From: Desulfobaculum sp044987625
GTDB taxonomy: Bacteria > Desulfobacterota > Desulfovibrionia > Desulfovibrionales > Desulfovibrionaceae
Assembly (NCBI RefSeq): GCF_044987625.1
Contig: NZ_JBJDSB010000007.1
Coordinates: 4,102-68,101 of the forward strand
DNA: 64,000 nucleotides
Direction: 5' to 3'
In this document: positions 50,686 to 59,706 of the stretch, in pieces
How the letters are laid out: every line of letters begins with the position of its first letter
Position numbering within the stretch: the first letter of the stretch is position 1
Program-made: the position numbers and the translations under genes
Notes under the pieces: model-generated
What the model was told of the DNA's origin: nothing
Database searches by the model: none
The model's input: the letters and a program-made list of their open reading frames with translations, nothing else

Positions 50686-51723
50686 TTATTTGAGGGCCGT
50701 AGTGAAGAAGTCTTCCAGCGTGTCGAAGGGAATTTTGTCCACCTTGTCGTACAGGTCCACGTGGTTGGCGCCGGGGACGACTACACGTTCTTTGGGCTGG
50801 TTGGCCTGTTTGAAGGCATCCTCGCTGAAGTAGCGGGAGTGCGCATTTTCGCCGATGATGAACAAAATGGGCCGGGGCGAGATGGACGCAATGCGGTCAA
50901 GCAGCTTGTAGTTCATGAAGGCCATGTCGCTGGTCATGGTGAAGTGCGTGGACGAGCGGCGGTGCTGGCCGCGCTCCGTCTTGTAGTAGCCGTAGAACTC
51001 GCGGGTGATGGGGTCGGTATTCTCGTCTATGGTCTCCGGCAGGCCCAGTGTTTTGACCTCGCCGCCGGCGTATTCCCGCCAGCGCTGCTCGCCGAGTTCG
51101 TCGAGGTAGGCGTTTCGCTCCGCTTCGGTCCATGAGTCCATCCAGCCATTGGCCTTCACGCGGCTCATGTCATACATGCTGACCGTCGCCACGGCCTTGA
51201 TGCGCCTGTCGACCTGCGCCGCGCTGAGGGCAAAGCCGCCGCTGCCGCAAATGCCGATGACGCCAATGCGCTCGCGGTCCACGTAGGGGCGGGTTCCCAT
51301 AAAGTCCACGGCGGCGTGGAAGTCCTCGACGAAGCCTTCAACGGATGAGGTCTGGCGCGGAAAGCCGCCGCTCTCGCCGTTGTAGGATTCATCAAAGGCG
51401 ATGGTGACGAAGCCGCGCTCCGCCATGGTCTGGGCGTAGATGCCCGCGCCTTGCTCCTTCACGCCGCCATAGGGCGTGCCAACGATGATGGCGGGGTAGC
51501 CCTTTGACGGGTCGAAGTCCTTGGGCTTGAACATGTCGGCGGCGATGAAGATGCCAAACCGGTTATGAAATTCCACCTTCTCGTGGATGACGTTACTACT
51601 TTGTGCGTACGTTTTGTCCCAGGTCATGATGTCCTCCGCATGGGCCATGGTTGTGAAAAGGACCAGAAGCAGAACCGGCAACAGGGCCGCTCCTTTTCCG
51701 GCGAGCAGTGATGCGGCGCGCAT
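50686..51723 (-). CDS. Exported alpha/beta hydrolase (dienelactone-hydrolase-like)
   Basis: 345 residues from the ATG at 51723, with CAGGAGG upstream, and a signal peptide ending at TTMAHAED. Fold markers: PAIIVGTPYGG, FVTIAFDESYNGESGG, the nucleophile elbow GVIGICGSGGFAL, the acid strand RPILFIIGENAHS and histidine in VVPGANHVDLY. The residue at the elbow is cysteine (GICGSGG), as in dienelactone hydrolase, rather than serine. It may cleave esters or lactones in the periplasm. It is part of the gene group regulated opposite the AraC gene. Confidence 0.85.
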   Translation of the reverse strand: MRAASLLAGKGAALLPVLLLVLFTTMAHAEDIMTWDKTYAQSSNVIHEKVEFHNRFGIFIAADMFKPKDFDPSKGYPAIIVGTPYGGVKEQGAGIYAQTMAERGFVTIAFDESYNGESGGFPRQTSSVEGFVEDFHAAVDFMGTRPYVDRERIGVIGICGSGGFALSAAQVDRRIKAVATVSMYDMSRVKANGWMDSWTEAERNAYLDELGEQRWREYAGGEVKTLGLPETIDENTDPITREFYGYYKTERGQHRRSSTHFTMTSDMAFMNYKLLDRIASISPRPILFIIGENAHSRYFSEDAFKQANQPKERVVVPGANHVDLYDKVDKIPFDTLEDFFTTALK

Positions 51724-51762
51724 GGCGTCCTCCTGCATGGGCTGTGGTGCGTGGCCGTGCGC

Positions 51763-52950
51763 CTACAAGGCGGACCGGAATATCGAAACGATGTCCGCGA
51801 CGCTCATGGGCGGGCGTCCGGGCAGGTTGCCGTCTTCATCGTGGATGATTTGCAGCGTGTCGCGGGCGTAGGTCTCCAAAAGGGCGTCGTCGATGCCCAG
51901 TTCGCTCAGCCGGGTCGGGCAGTCGATGGAGCGCAGGAATGCTTCGAAACGGTCAATCCCCTCCAGCGCGCAGGACACATCATTCTCCGAGGTTGCCGTC
52001 AGGCCAAAGATGCGCTGGGCAAACTGGACGAACTTTGGCGTGTTTGTCTTGGCCGCAAAGCGCATCCACGCGGGGTTGATGACCGACAGGCCCGCCGCGT
52101 GGGTGACGTCATGATGGCCGGACAGGGTGTGCTCCAGCATATGCACGGGGTAGGCGCCGTTGGTGCCCACCTGCACCCAGCCGTTGAGCGCCACAGCGGC
52201 AGCCCACTGGATGTGCGTGCGCGCTTCAATATCCGCGCCGTCGGCGATGGCTTTGGGGCCCCACTGCATGGCGGTGAGGATGACGCCCTCGGCAAAGCGG
52301 TCCTGCAGGGGAGTGCTGTCGATGCCGTTGAAGTAGGCTTCGGTCACGTGGGTGATGAGGTCGCACACGCCGTAGGCCGTCTGGTTGCGCGGCACGCTGA
52401 CGGTAAGCTCGGGGTCCATGATGGCGGCTTTGGGGGAGAGCAGGGGATTTTGGATGAAGGATTTGACCTTCGTTTCCTCGTTGGTAATCACCGCGCCGCA
52501 GTTGGTCTCGGACCCTGTGGCCGCCAGTGTCGGTACTGTGATAATGGGCAGGGCCTTGTCTGGAACGTGGACATCCGCCTGCCCATGGTGAATCATATCC
52601 CACGGGTTGCCGTCGTAGAACGTGGCGGCGGCGATGACTTTTGCCGCGTCCATAACGCTGCCGCCGCCGATGGCGATGATGACGTCGCAGCCCTGGCTGC
52701 GGGCGGTCTGCGCGCCGCGGATAACGGAGGTGATGCGCGGGTTCGGCTCCACGCCGTCGCACTCGGCATAGGCCACACCTGCGGCCGTAAGGCTTTGCAC
52801 TGCGCGGTCAAACGCACCGCTTTTCTTCACGCTGCCGCCGCCGGTGACAATGAGGGCCTTTGCGCCGTATTCGCGGGCGACCCCGCCAAGCCGGGCCAGA
52901 TTGCCCGCGCCAAAAATGATTCGAGTCGGATTGTGAAATTCGAAATTCAT
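51763..52950 (-). CDS. Iron-containing alcohol dehydrogenase
   Basis: 395 residues from the ATG at 52950 with AAGGAG upstream. A group III Fe-ADH: FGAGNLARLGGVAREYGAKALIVTGGGSV, nucleotide-binding IAIGGGSVMDAAKVIA, PTLAATGSETN, and metal ligands in the late VGTNGAYPVHMLEHTLSGHHDVTHAAG block. It reduces aldehydes or oxidises alcohols with NAD(P)H. It is the first gene of the leftward group and faces an AraC regulator, the layout of E. coli yqhC-yqhD, which responds to toxic aldehydes. Confidence 0.93.
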   Translation of the reverse strand: MNFEFHNPTRIIFGAGNLARLGGVAREYGAKALIVTGGGSVKKSGAFDRAVQSLTAAGVAYAECDGVEPNPRITSVIRGAQTARSQGCDVIIAIGGGSVMDAAKVIAAATFYDGNPWDMIHHGQADVHVPDKALPIITVPTLAATGSETNCGAVITNEETKVKSFIQNPLLSPKAAIMDPELTVSVPRNQTAYGVCDLITHVTEAYFNGIDSTPLQDRFAEGVILTAMQWGPKAIADGADIEARTHIQWAAAVALNGWVQVGTNGAYPVHMLEHTLSGHHDVTHAAGLSVINPAWMRFAAKTNTPKFVQFAQRIFGLTATSENDVSCALEGIDRFEAFLRSIDCPTRLSELGIDDALLETYARDTLQIIHDEDGNLPGRPPMSVADIVSIFRSAL

Positions 52951-52973
52951 TCCCCACTCCTTGTGCTTTTTCG

Positions 52974-53023
52974 TGTGTTCGATGGAGTCATTTTTACGGG
53001 CATCCCCCGTGGGATTGAACACA
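52974..53023. promoter_or_regulatory. Inverted-repeat operator between the Fe-ADH and AraC genes
   Basis: TGTGTTCGAT at 52974-52983 and ATTGAACACA at 53014-53023 are inverted copies (nine of ten bases), 30 bases apart, in the divergent promoter region. Confidence 0.6.
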
Positions 53024-53129
53024 CATTTCTCTCAAAAGTTTGCCCAATCCTCTCTGGATGGCGCGAGAGGCTTGAACTGCGGCGCAAAGTGGTGTCTGGA
53101 GGATGAGCAGACTCAAGGAGGGAGGCCAT

Positions 53130-54017
53130 ATGTCAGAACTTGTCGAATTGCTTTATGAAATGGCAACAAACGACGGCGGCGCCGTTGAATCACATCTGCC
53201 GGGCGTACGTTTTTTTAAAGATACCCAGCACGTTAGGCGCAGGCCAATGTTGTACAATCCTGGAATTTGCATCGTGGCGTCGGGGCATAAGGAAGGAACG
53301 CTCGGCGGGGTGTTTTTCCGCTACGACGCGGACAACTATCTTGTCACATCCGTGGCCATGCCCTTTGAGTGCGAGTCCTTCCCCGGTGAGCGTGACCCGC
53401 TCCTTGGGCTGTATATTGACCTCGACATGGCTCAGCTCAATGATCTGATAACCCAGATGGACGAGCGCCCCGGCTCCATCGAGCTTGGCGGCGGCGAGTC
53501 GCCGTTGGGTATTGGTCCCTCCGCCATGGATAAGGACATGAAGGACGCGGCGGTGAAGCTCCTGCGGACGCTACGCACAGAGCGGGAGGCCCGCATCCTC
53601 GGGCCGGGGCTGGTGCGCGAAATGTACTACCGCGCCCTGTGCGGCAGCCAAGCCCCGGTGCTGTATTCCCTTGCCAAGGGCGGCAACACCTACTCGCAGG
53701 TGGCGCGGGTGATTACCCTGCTGGAAGGCAACTACGCCAAAAAAATCAACGTGCAGGAAATGGCGGACTCGGCGCATATGAGTGTCTCGGCCTTTCATAA
53801 GGCCTTTAAGGACATCACTGCGGACTCGCCCCTGCGCTACCTGAAGAAAATCCGCCTGAGCCGTGCGCGCGACCTTATTGTGCAGCAGAATATGAAGGCC
53901 TACCTTGCCGCCGACGCTGTGGGGTATGAAAGCACCTCGCAGTTTAGCCGCGAGTTTAAGCGCCACTTCGGGCAAAGCCCCGCGGAGCTGATGCGCGAAA
54001 TGCGCTCCGCCGTGTAA
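53130..54017 (+). CDS. AraC-family transcriptional regulator
   Basis: 295 residues from ATG 53130 with GGAGGGAGG upstream. An AraC_N-type effector domain (MLYNPGICIVASGHKEGTLGG) of the YqhC kind precedes two helix-turn-helix motifs at the C-terminus (INVQEMADSAHMSVSAFHKAFK and AADAVGYESTSQFSREFKRHFG). It is divergent from the iron alcohol dehydrogenase and should activate that operon in response to an aldehyde or similar electrophile. It is followed by a strong terminator. Confidence 0.92.
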   Translation: MSELVELLYEMATNDGGAVESHLPGVRFFKDTQHVRRRPMLYNPGICIVASGHKEGTLGGVFFRYDADNYLVTSVAMPFECESFPGERDPLLGLYIDLDMAQLNDLITQMDERPGSIELGGGESPLGIGPSAMDKDMKDAAVKLLRTLRTEREARILGPGLVREMYYRALCGSQAPVLYSLAKGGNTYSQVARVITLLEGNYAKKINVQEMADSAHMSVSAFHKAFKDITADSPLRYLKKIRLSRARDLIVQQNMKAYLAADAVGYESTSQFSREFKRHFGQSPAELMREMRSAV

Positions 54018-54367
54018 GCCCTCCCCGCAGGAAGGGGGCCACTGGAGCTGGACGCAAAACGCCCTGAGACGTTACAGAATGTCTCAGGGCGTTTTGCGTG
54101 TGCTGTGGCGGAAGGGGGGGATGTATGGCCCCGGCCAGCACGAGGGAAAAAAGACGGGGCGGAGCCATGCTCCACCCCATGGAAGCTGGGAGGCCTTGTC
54201 CGGTGCCGCCTGATGCCGCCAGAAGAGTGAGCGCCGGGAAGCCGGCTGCGGCGGCGCGCCCGTGTGCCCTCCACTGGACATCCGCGCCGGAATTGCCTAT
54301 TGACGCGTATTTGAGAAAGAAATTCAAAGTCATTTTCAAATTGTAAACGCGCAATCGGTACCACCTC
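54018..54367. other. Intergenic region between araC-type gene and sigma-54 activator
   Basis: Holds the AraC gene terminator (54052-54099) and, towards the right end, an AT-rich segment with a weak Fur-like TGAAAATGACTTTGA on the minus strand (about 54322-54340), possibly the control region of the sigma-54 activator. No gene. Confidence 0.5.
54052..54099 (+). terminator. Rho-independent terminator of the AraC gene
   Basis: Perfect 19-bp stem (54052-54070 with 54081-54099) with ten-base loop and TTTT within the right arm. Confidence 0.85.
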
Positions 54368-56452
54368 ATGCAGAACACTGTTTTTCCCTCTCATCCAAGT
54401 CCGCCCGGGGGCGCCCTGTGGCCCTGTAGTTTTGGGGCTGTGTACATGGATATGGACGGCCTTGTCCGGCATATCGCCGGACCGGAGCGGCTCCCCAAAG
54501 GATTGAGCGAGGCGCTGAGCGTAGGGGCGTCCATTGACGATGCCTTAGGCGATTATCCGGCGCTTCGGCGTCATGTTGCCTTGTCTCACACTGTTTCGGC
54601 TTATGCGACGACATTCCGCATTGGGGCGGCGTGTTGGCGGTTTCAAAGTGTTCGGTGCGGGCTTGCGGCGTTTCGGTCCACCGGCGTGCTTCTTCTTTTG
54701 GAACATGCTTCCGCGCCTCGGACGTGCGTTCATGCCAGCGCCGCGCGCCTTGCAGGGCTGCTCGGCGTCTTTGGGGAGCGGGGCGTTTTGCATGATGGCG
54801 GCGGGGCGCCAATTGTGTGCATTGTCCCTGGGACAAAGCAGAATTCCCTGCTTCAGATGGCCAGCACGGCGCCGCGTCCGTTTCCGCACCTTGGGCAGCA
54901 CCACGCGCCACTTTCACGCAAGGCGCAAAGGCGGCTTGGGGCCGACGGATGGTGCGTTGATGTCCTCTCTCCGCTGCAGGATCATGACGCCGCACCACTT
55001 CTTGCGAAAAGTTTTTCGCTCATGCTTGGGGGCCAGCGCCTGACCGCGAGCTTCTACCGCCCCGTCTCACTGGCAGGGCGTCCCGGTGCGCGGGATGCGA
55101 GCTGTGTCGTGCCTGCATCTGGTGTCCGGGGCACCGGGTATAAACGCGCTCCCGCGCCTGATTTTACGCTGCTCCATGTGGATGATGGCTATTTGCCCCT
55201 TTTGCGGACCCATGCGGCGCACCTGATGGATGGGGTGCCGTTGTCCTTTGAGGAGATGGTCCACCCACGCGACGTGGAGCGCTACCGAGCCACCATCGCC
55301 GATGCCGAGCGCCGCCGGGCGTCATATGCCTTTCGGTACCTCTTGCGGACGGACGAAGGGCAGGACGTCTATGTCATCGACACAGGGCGCGGCGTGTATG
55401 ATGTGGATGGAAATCTTGCCCATATCGAAGGTGTGCTGTTTGAGGCGTCAGCGCTTGAGGCGCTGGTGGATAGCGCCGCCAATCAGGAACCGACCACGGC
55501 GGCTGGTGAGTTTGTGGAACTGGGCATTATTGGGCGATCGCGTGGCATACGGGAAGTCATCGCAACCATTCGTAAGGCCGCCACGTCTTCGGAGTGTGTG
55601 TTGATTCAGGGCGAATCCGGCTCAGGCAAGGAACTTGCCGCCCGCGCCCTGCATACCGCAAGCGCGCGGGCACACCGGCCATTCATCGCCGTGAACTGTG
55701 GCGCCATCCCCGAGTGCTTGATGGAAAGCGAATTCTTCGGCCACCGCAAGGGGGCCTTTTCCGGTGCGGACCGTTCCCACGCCGGGCTTCTTGAGCAGGC
55801 TGACGGGGGAACGCTTTTCCTTGATGAAGTTGGTGAGATTCCCCAGCCCATACAAGTGAAACTTCTGCGCGCCATTGAGGGCGGCGGTTTTTCTCCTGTT
55901 GGTGACGCGCGGGTGCTGACGCCGGATATCCGCATCGTCGCGGCCACCAACCGCAATCTTGCCGAGATGGTCGCCAAGGGAGCCATGCGCCGCGATTTTT
56001 ACTACCGTATCAACATTCTGCCCCTCACCATTCCCCCGCTGCGCGAACGGCGGGAGGATGTTCCCCTTCTTCTCGGGCATTTTCTTGAGCAAGCCGAATG
56101 CACCCAGCCCATTCCGGGCAAGGCGTTGACCCGGCTTATGGATTACCCGTGGCCAGGCAATGTCCGTGAACTGCGCAACGTGGCCATGCGCTACGCCACC
56201 CTTGGCGAGCTTCCTGCGGAGCTTTTGGGCCCAGAGCAAAGCCTTCCCGACCAACATCCGCAGGAGCCGCCCACCTACGGCACCCTGAAGTCCCGCCTTG
56301 GCGCTGTGGAAAAGGACATCCTGCGCAAGGAGTTGGATGCCAGTGGCTGGAAACGCACAGCCGTTGCACGCCGCCTCGGCATCGACCGCCGCACTCTCTA
56401 CGATAAGATGCAGCGCTACTCTCTGAAGCGAAAGGGGAAAACGGGAGAATAG
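54368..56452 (+). CDS. Sigma-54-dependent activator with PAS-like sensory region
   Basis: 694 residues, no receiver domain. The N-terminus has a PAS-like segment (GAVYMDMDGLVRHIAG), a second PAS_3-like domain lies at about 260-365 (SFEEMVHPRDVERYRATIADAE). The AAA+ domain follows with Walker A GESGSGKE, the sigma-54 loop GAFSGA, Walker B GGTLFLDEVGEI and the arginine-finger block. It ends in a Fis-type helix-turn-helix (KRTAVARRLGIDRRTLYDKMQRY). The start is uncertain because ATG 54368 has no clear ribosome-binding site; 54446 is an alternative but cuts into the first PAS strand. The next operon has a consensus -24/-12 promoter, so this is its likely activator. Confidence 0.9.
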   Translation: MQNTVFPSHPSPPGGALWPCSFGAVYMDMDGLVRHIAGPERLPKGLSEALSVGASIDDALGDYPALRRHVALSHTVSAYATTFRIGAACWRFQSVRCGLAAFRSTGVLLLLEHASAPRTCVHASAARLAGLLGVFGERGVLHDGGGAPIVCIVPGTKQNSLLQMASTAPRPFPHLGQHHAPLSRKAQRRLGADGWCVDVLSPLQDHDAAPLLAKSFSLMLGGQRLTASFYRPVSLAGRPGARDASCVVPASGVRGTGYKRAPAPDFTLLHVDDGYLPLLRTHAAHLMDGVPLSFEEMVHPRDVERYRATIADAERRRASYAFRYLLRTDEGQDVYVIDTGRGVYDVDGNLAHIEGVLFEASALEALVDSAANQEPTTAAGEFVELGIIGRSRGIREVIATIRKAATSSECVLIQGESGSGKELAARALHTASARAHRPFIAVNCGAIPECLMESEFFGHRKGAFSGADRSHAGLLEQADGGTLFLDEVGEIPQPIQVKLLRAIEGGGFSPVGDARVLTPDIRIVAATNRNLAEMVAKGAMRRDFYYRINILPLTIPPLRERREDVPLLLGHFLEQAECTQPIPGKALTRLMDYPWPGNVRELRNVAMRYATLGELPAELLGPEQSLPDQHPQEPPTYGTLKSRLGAVEKDILRKELDASGWKRTAVARRLGIDRRTLYDKMQRYSLKRKGKTGE

Positions 56453-56622
56453 CGCCCCATCATGGGGTGGATTGGCCCCACATGCTGAGAGCGCTGGGCT
56501 GGCATGGGTTGGAAGCTCTTTCGCGTGGAAAACGGGAAGAAAAGTTCCCAATCTGGGCCGTCCCGTTCGTCTTCCATCGTCTCAAAACCCTTGCCTGTGC
56601 TTGTTTTTTGCGCATTGCCTTC

Positions 56623-56638
56623 TGGCACGCTGTTTGCT
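56623..56638 (+). promoter_or_regulatory. Consensus sigma-54 (-24/-12) promoter
   Basis: TGGCAC, five bases, TTGCT: exact match to the -24/-12 consensus with GG and GC ten bases apart. It lies 45 bases before the start of the uptake operon and 171 bases after the sigma-54 activator gene. Confidence 0.85.
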
Positions 56639-56657
56639 GATTATGAAAATCAAAATC
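56639..56657 (+). promoter_or_regulatory. Fur box
   Basis: 19 bases matching the classic GATAATGATAATCATTATC at 15 positions. It begins at the base after the -12 element and covers the expected transcription start, so Fur binding would block the sigma-54 promoter. Confidence 0.75.
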
Positions 56658-56682
56658 ATTGCAAGAGCATTCAGGAGGAACA

Positions 56683-57537
56683 ATGTCTACAGGCCCAACA
56701 CTCTGTGATTCTATATTTATTGGCGATAATGTTGCCGACGTGGCGCGGGCGCTTGGCTGCTACGCCAAGGGAATGATTGGCGGCCAGATGCCCATGGTGG
56801 AGACTGCCTTTCCCTTTGCCAAGCAGTTGGAATGCATCCTGTGCGTGATGGGGCCCAAGCGAAAGCTGCTCTATTCCGCCTACCGCCGCATGAACATTTC
56901 ATCCGTGGTCATTGCCCACACCGACAGCGACCCCAACCCCGCAAGTATTGCTCCGGAGCTTCGGGAGAATGGGCTGAATGTCGAGATTATCGACTTCACA
57001 AAGGGAGTGCCTCACGCCATACGCGAGGCCGGACGCGTTTTCGGGCGCGAGAAGGCGGCCGAGAAACTGGCTGTAGCCTATGAACGCGACATGGAATCCG
57101 TGTACGCGGACCAGCCCATATTAGGCCGACGGGTGCTCGTGCTGCTTGGCATCACCAATCCGCAGCGTCCGGAGCGCTATCTTCTGCTCGAAACCCCGGG
57201 GTGCCATCTTGATAAGACCATTCTTGCCCCCCTCGGGTGTGAGAATGCCGGAGCGGCGCAAGTTTCGCCAGATACGGAAATCGTTATGGATGGCATTCAA
57301 ATCATACAGGAACCGCTGGATCTTGAAGCCATGCGTCCGGATACAATCGTCCTAACGGGAGACCCCTTGGTCGGGCAACGCGCTCTGCGTGATGCTGTGG
57401 CCGCCAATCCTCACTTGCGCGACGCCGTTCCCGCACTCAAGCAGTACGAAGTGTATTCCCTGCCTCACTGTTGCAGCGCAGAGCCTCTGCGTTTTCCTGA
57501 GACGTTCCGTCTCTGGAAAGAGGCGCTGTCGCGATAA
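56683..57537 (+). CDS. FecB/BtuF-like binding-protein fold without a signal peptide
   Basis: 284 residues from ATG 56683 behind AGGAGG. The chain reads like a type III periplasmic binding protein of the siderophore/cobalamin class (GDNVADVARALGCYAKGMIG, AREAGRVFGREKAAEKLA-like helix, a lobe-two strand RVLVLLGI, and IVLTGDPLVGQRALRDAVAANP). The N-terminus has no hydrophobic signal, so it should stay in the cytoplasm. It is rich in cysteine (CILC, GCH, GCEN, HCC), unusual for an exported binding protein. It is first in the Fur/sigma-54 operon ahead of a TonB receptor. It might handle ferric siderophore or corrinoid inside the cell. The family call is tentative. Confidence 0.6.
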   Translation: MSTGPTLCDSIFIGDNVADVARALGCYAKGMIGGQMPMVETAFPFAKQLECILCVMGPKRKLLYSAYRRMNISSVVIAHTDSDPNPASIAPELRENGLNVEIIDFTKGVPHAIREAGRVFGREKAAEKLAVAYERDMESVYADQPILGRRVLVLLGITNPQRPERYLLLETPGCHLDKTILAPLGCENAGAAQVSPDTEIVMDGIQIIQEPLDLEAMRPDTIVLTGDPLVGQRALRDAVAANPHLRDAVPALKQYEVYSLPHCCSAEPLRFPETFRLWKEALSR

Positions 57538-57584
57538 CGGTAGAGGACTTTTCTTTCTCGGACATTCGTAAGGAGATAGGGAAT

Positions 57585-59651
57585 ATGACGTCCAAATTTA
57601 CCGCCACGATGGCGGCATTCATGCTGGCTGTGCTTATCGCAGCCGGATCGGCCATGGCATCAGGCGACACGCCGCCCACAGGAAAGAGCGCAGCAGACGC
57701 GGCGCAAGAAAACGCCACCATCCCGACAGCAACGCTTGACCGTATGGTCATATCCGCCACCCGCACGGAGCGCAGCGCGGCGGACGCACCAGCTTCAGTT
57801 GTCGGGTATGGTCTTGAGCGCATTGAACAGGAGCAGGCCCGGACTCTGCGCGATATTTTAGAGGGGATGCCGAACGTTGAATTTTCGGACCCTACAAATC
57901 CGTTTATTCAAAAACCCTCGCTGCGCGGACTGGATGCCGACCAGACTCTTTTTAAAATTGATGGCGCGCGGCAAAACTATTCCTCGCAGTCCGGCATTGG
58001 TCATTCTCCGTTAATTGTGGACCCCGAAATGCTCAAGGAAGTGGAAGTGCTGCGCGGACCATCTTCTGTCCTGCACGGGAGCGGGGGCATTGGGGGCGTC
58101 ATTTCGGTGCGGACAAAGGACGCCTCGGACCTTTTGGAACCGGGCGAGAACTTTGGTGCGCGCTTCAAGACTGGCTATCAGTCTGGCTTAAGCCAGACTG
58201 CCAGTTCCGCTGCGCTCTATGGCAGACAGGGGATGTGGGATGTGCTTGGCCAAGGTGTCTACCGCGATTTTGGCGATATCCACACAACGAATCCCTCACC
58301 CACCAAGGATACAGCCTACCGCAACGGCCACTCGCGTTCCGGCATGTTGAAGGTCTCGGCCAGCCCGACGGACAGCCAGTATCTGTCTGCGTCCTATAAC
58401 TATTCGCAGGGACGCTTTGCTCAAAGCCGTGACATAAGCACGCATACCGAAGAGCAGCACCGCCTCCTCGGTACCTATGAGCTTCGCCCCGACGATTCGC
58501 AGTGGGTGGACCTGCGCGCCACCCTGCAGAGCGAGTGGCGCACCAATGAGTTTATCAATGACATGCGTGAGCTGGAGGATGAATTCTCTTCTTACGGTGG
58601 CAGTTTGCAGAACACGTCGCGCTTTAGCATGGGCGATGTCGTGCACAACGCTGTCACGTATGGCGTGGACTACTACCAAGACCATCAGGAAGGCACGGAC
58701 TTCGGCAAGCCAGACCCGTCGCGGCCCGATGCCACGGCTGAGGACTTTGGTCTGTTTGTGCAGGATGAGATAACACTCTTTGACCGCGTGACTCTTATCC
58801 CTGCGCTTCGCTTCACCTCATACAGCCGTGTGTCCGACTCTGGCGTTGCGGATGATCAGGAGGACAGCAAGGTGACGCCTAAGTTCACCGCGCAGGTGAA
58901 GGTGCTCCCGTGGCTGTCGGTCTACGGCACCTATGCACAGTCCTACCGACCGCCGTCTCTGGATGAAATCTATTTTGCCATGGATCATGTTATGCCGCCG
59001 GTCACGATTCGGGTGCTGCCCAATCCCGACCTTGAGCCGGAAACGGCGGAAACGTGGGAAATGGGCTTCAACATGGGCTTTGAGAGCCTCTTTACCGACA
59101 ATGATCCGTTCCACCTGAAAGCGACGTACTTCCGCGAGGATGTGGACGACCTTATCGCTCCCCAGATGGTCAAAGATTTCGCGACGCCGCCCATGGGCGA
59201 AATTCACCACCAGAGCGTCAATATCAACAGCGCGCACCGCTTCGGCTATGAGGTTGAAGCAGAATATGCCGTGGCAAACGCCTCGTTCTCCGTCTCGTAC
59301 GGCAAGACCTTGGGCTGGGACGAGGACACCGGCGACCGTGTTGGCGGCAGCCCGGAAAAGCTCTCCCTGCGGGCAGGGTACGACGTGCCACAGCATAACC
59401 TGAACGTTTTTTGGAAGTCCCGATTTGTGGGCACGTACAAGACGTCCAGCATGTTTAGCGACGATACCATCGTCTACAATCCCTACACCGTTCACGGCAT
59501 AGGGCTGACATGGACGCCACGCATTGCGGACCTTGACGGATTCCGTGTCGATCTTGGCGTGGATAACCTGTTTGACGTCCGTTACCGCAATTCTGCGGGC
59601 GGGTACGACGTTGGCCAGAACATCAAGGCCGCTGTTTCCTACGAGTTTTAG
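57585..59651 (+). CDS. TonB-dependent outer-membrane receptor
   Basis: 688 residues. A signal peptide ends near GSAMASG. A TonB-box-like LDRMVISATRTER precedes the plug domain (TLRDILEGMPNVEFSD, PSLRGLDADQTLFKIDGARQ, EVEVLRGPSSVLHGSGGIGGVISVRT) and a 22-strand barrel ending in phenylalanine (AAVSYEF). It resembles haem/haemoglobin or catecholate receptors, but the ligand is not fixed by sequence. AAGGAG precedes ATG 57585. It lies 47 bases after the binding-protein-like gene under the same Fur/sigma-54 promoter, so iron uptake is the likely role. Confidence 0.92.
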   Translation: MTSKFTATMAAFMLAVLIAAGSAMASGDTPPTGKSAADAAQENATIPTATLDRMVISATRTERSAADAPASVVGYGLERIEQEQARTLRDILEGMPNVEFSDPTNPFIQKPSLRGLDADQTLFKIDGARQNYSSQSGIGHSPLIVDPEMLKEVEVLRGPSSVLHGSGGIGGVISVRTKDASDLLEPGENFGARFKTGYQSGLSQTASSAALYGRQGMWDVLGQGVYRDFGDIHTTNPSPTKDTAYRNGHSRSGMLKVSASPTDSQYLSASYNYSQGRFAQSRDISTHTEEQHRLLGTYELRPDDSQWVDLRATLQSEWRTNEFINDMRELEDEFSSYGGSLQNTSRFSMGDVVHNAVTYGVDYYQDHQEGTDFGKPDPSRPDATAEDFGLFVQDEITLFDRVTLIPALRFTSYSRVSDSGVADDQEDSKVTPKFTAQVKVLPWLSVYGTYAQSYRPPSLDEIYFAMDHVMPPVTIRVLPNPDLEPETAETWEMGFNMGFESLFTDNDPFHLKATYFREDVDDLIAPQMVKDFATPPMGEIHHQSVNINSAHRFGYEVEAEYAVANASFSVSYGKTLGWDEDTGDRVGGSPEKLSLRAGYDVPQHNLNVFWKSRFVGTYKTSSMFSDDTIVYNPYTVHGIGLTWTPRIADLDGFRVDLGVDNLFDVRYRNSAGGYDVGQNIKAAVSYEF

Positions 59652-59661
59652 GACTATAGCG

Positions 59662-59696
59662 CCCCGGCCTGCTGCAAAGCGGCAGGCCGGGGTTTT
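59662..59696 (+). terminator. Terminator-like hairpin between the receptor and transporter genes
   Basis: Perfect 11-bp stem (59662-59672 with 59682-59692), nine-base loop and TTTT. It lies just before the ribosome-binding site of the next gene, so it may be a partial terminator that lowers transporter expression relative to the receptor. Confidence 0.75.
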
Positions 59697-59706
59697 GGAG
59701 TTTTTT

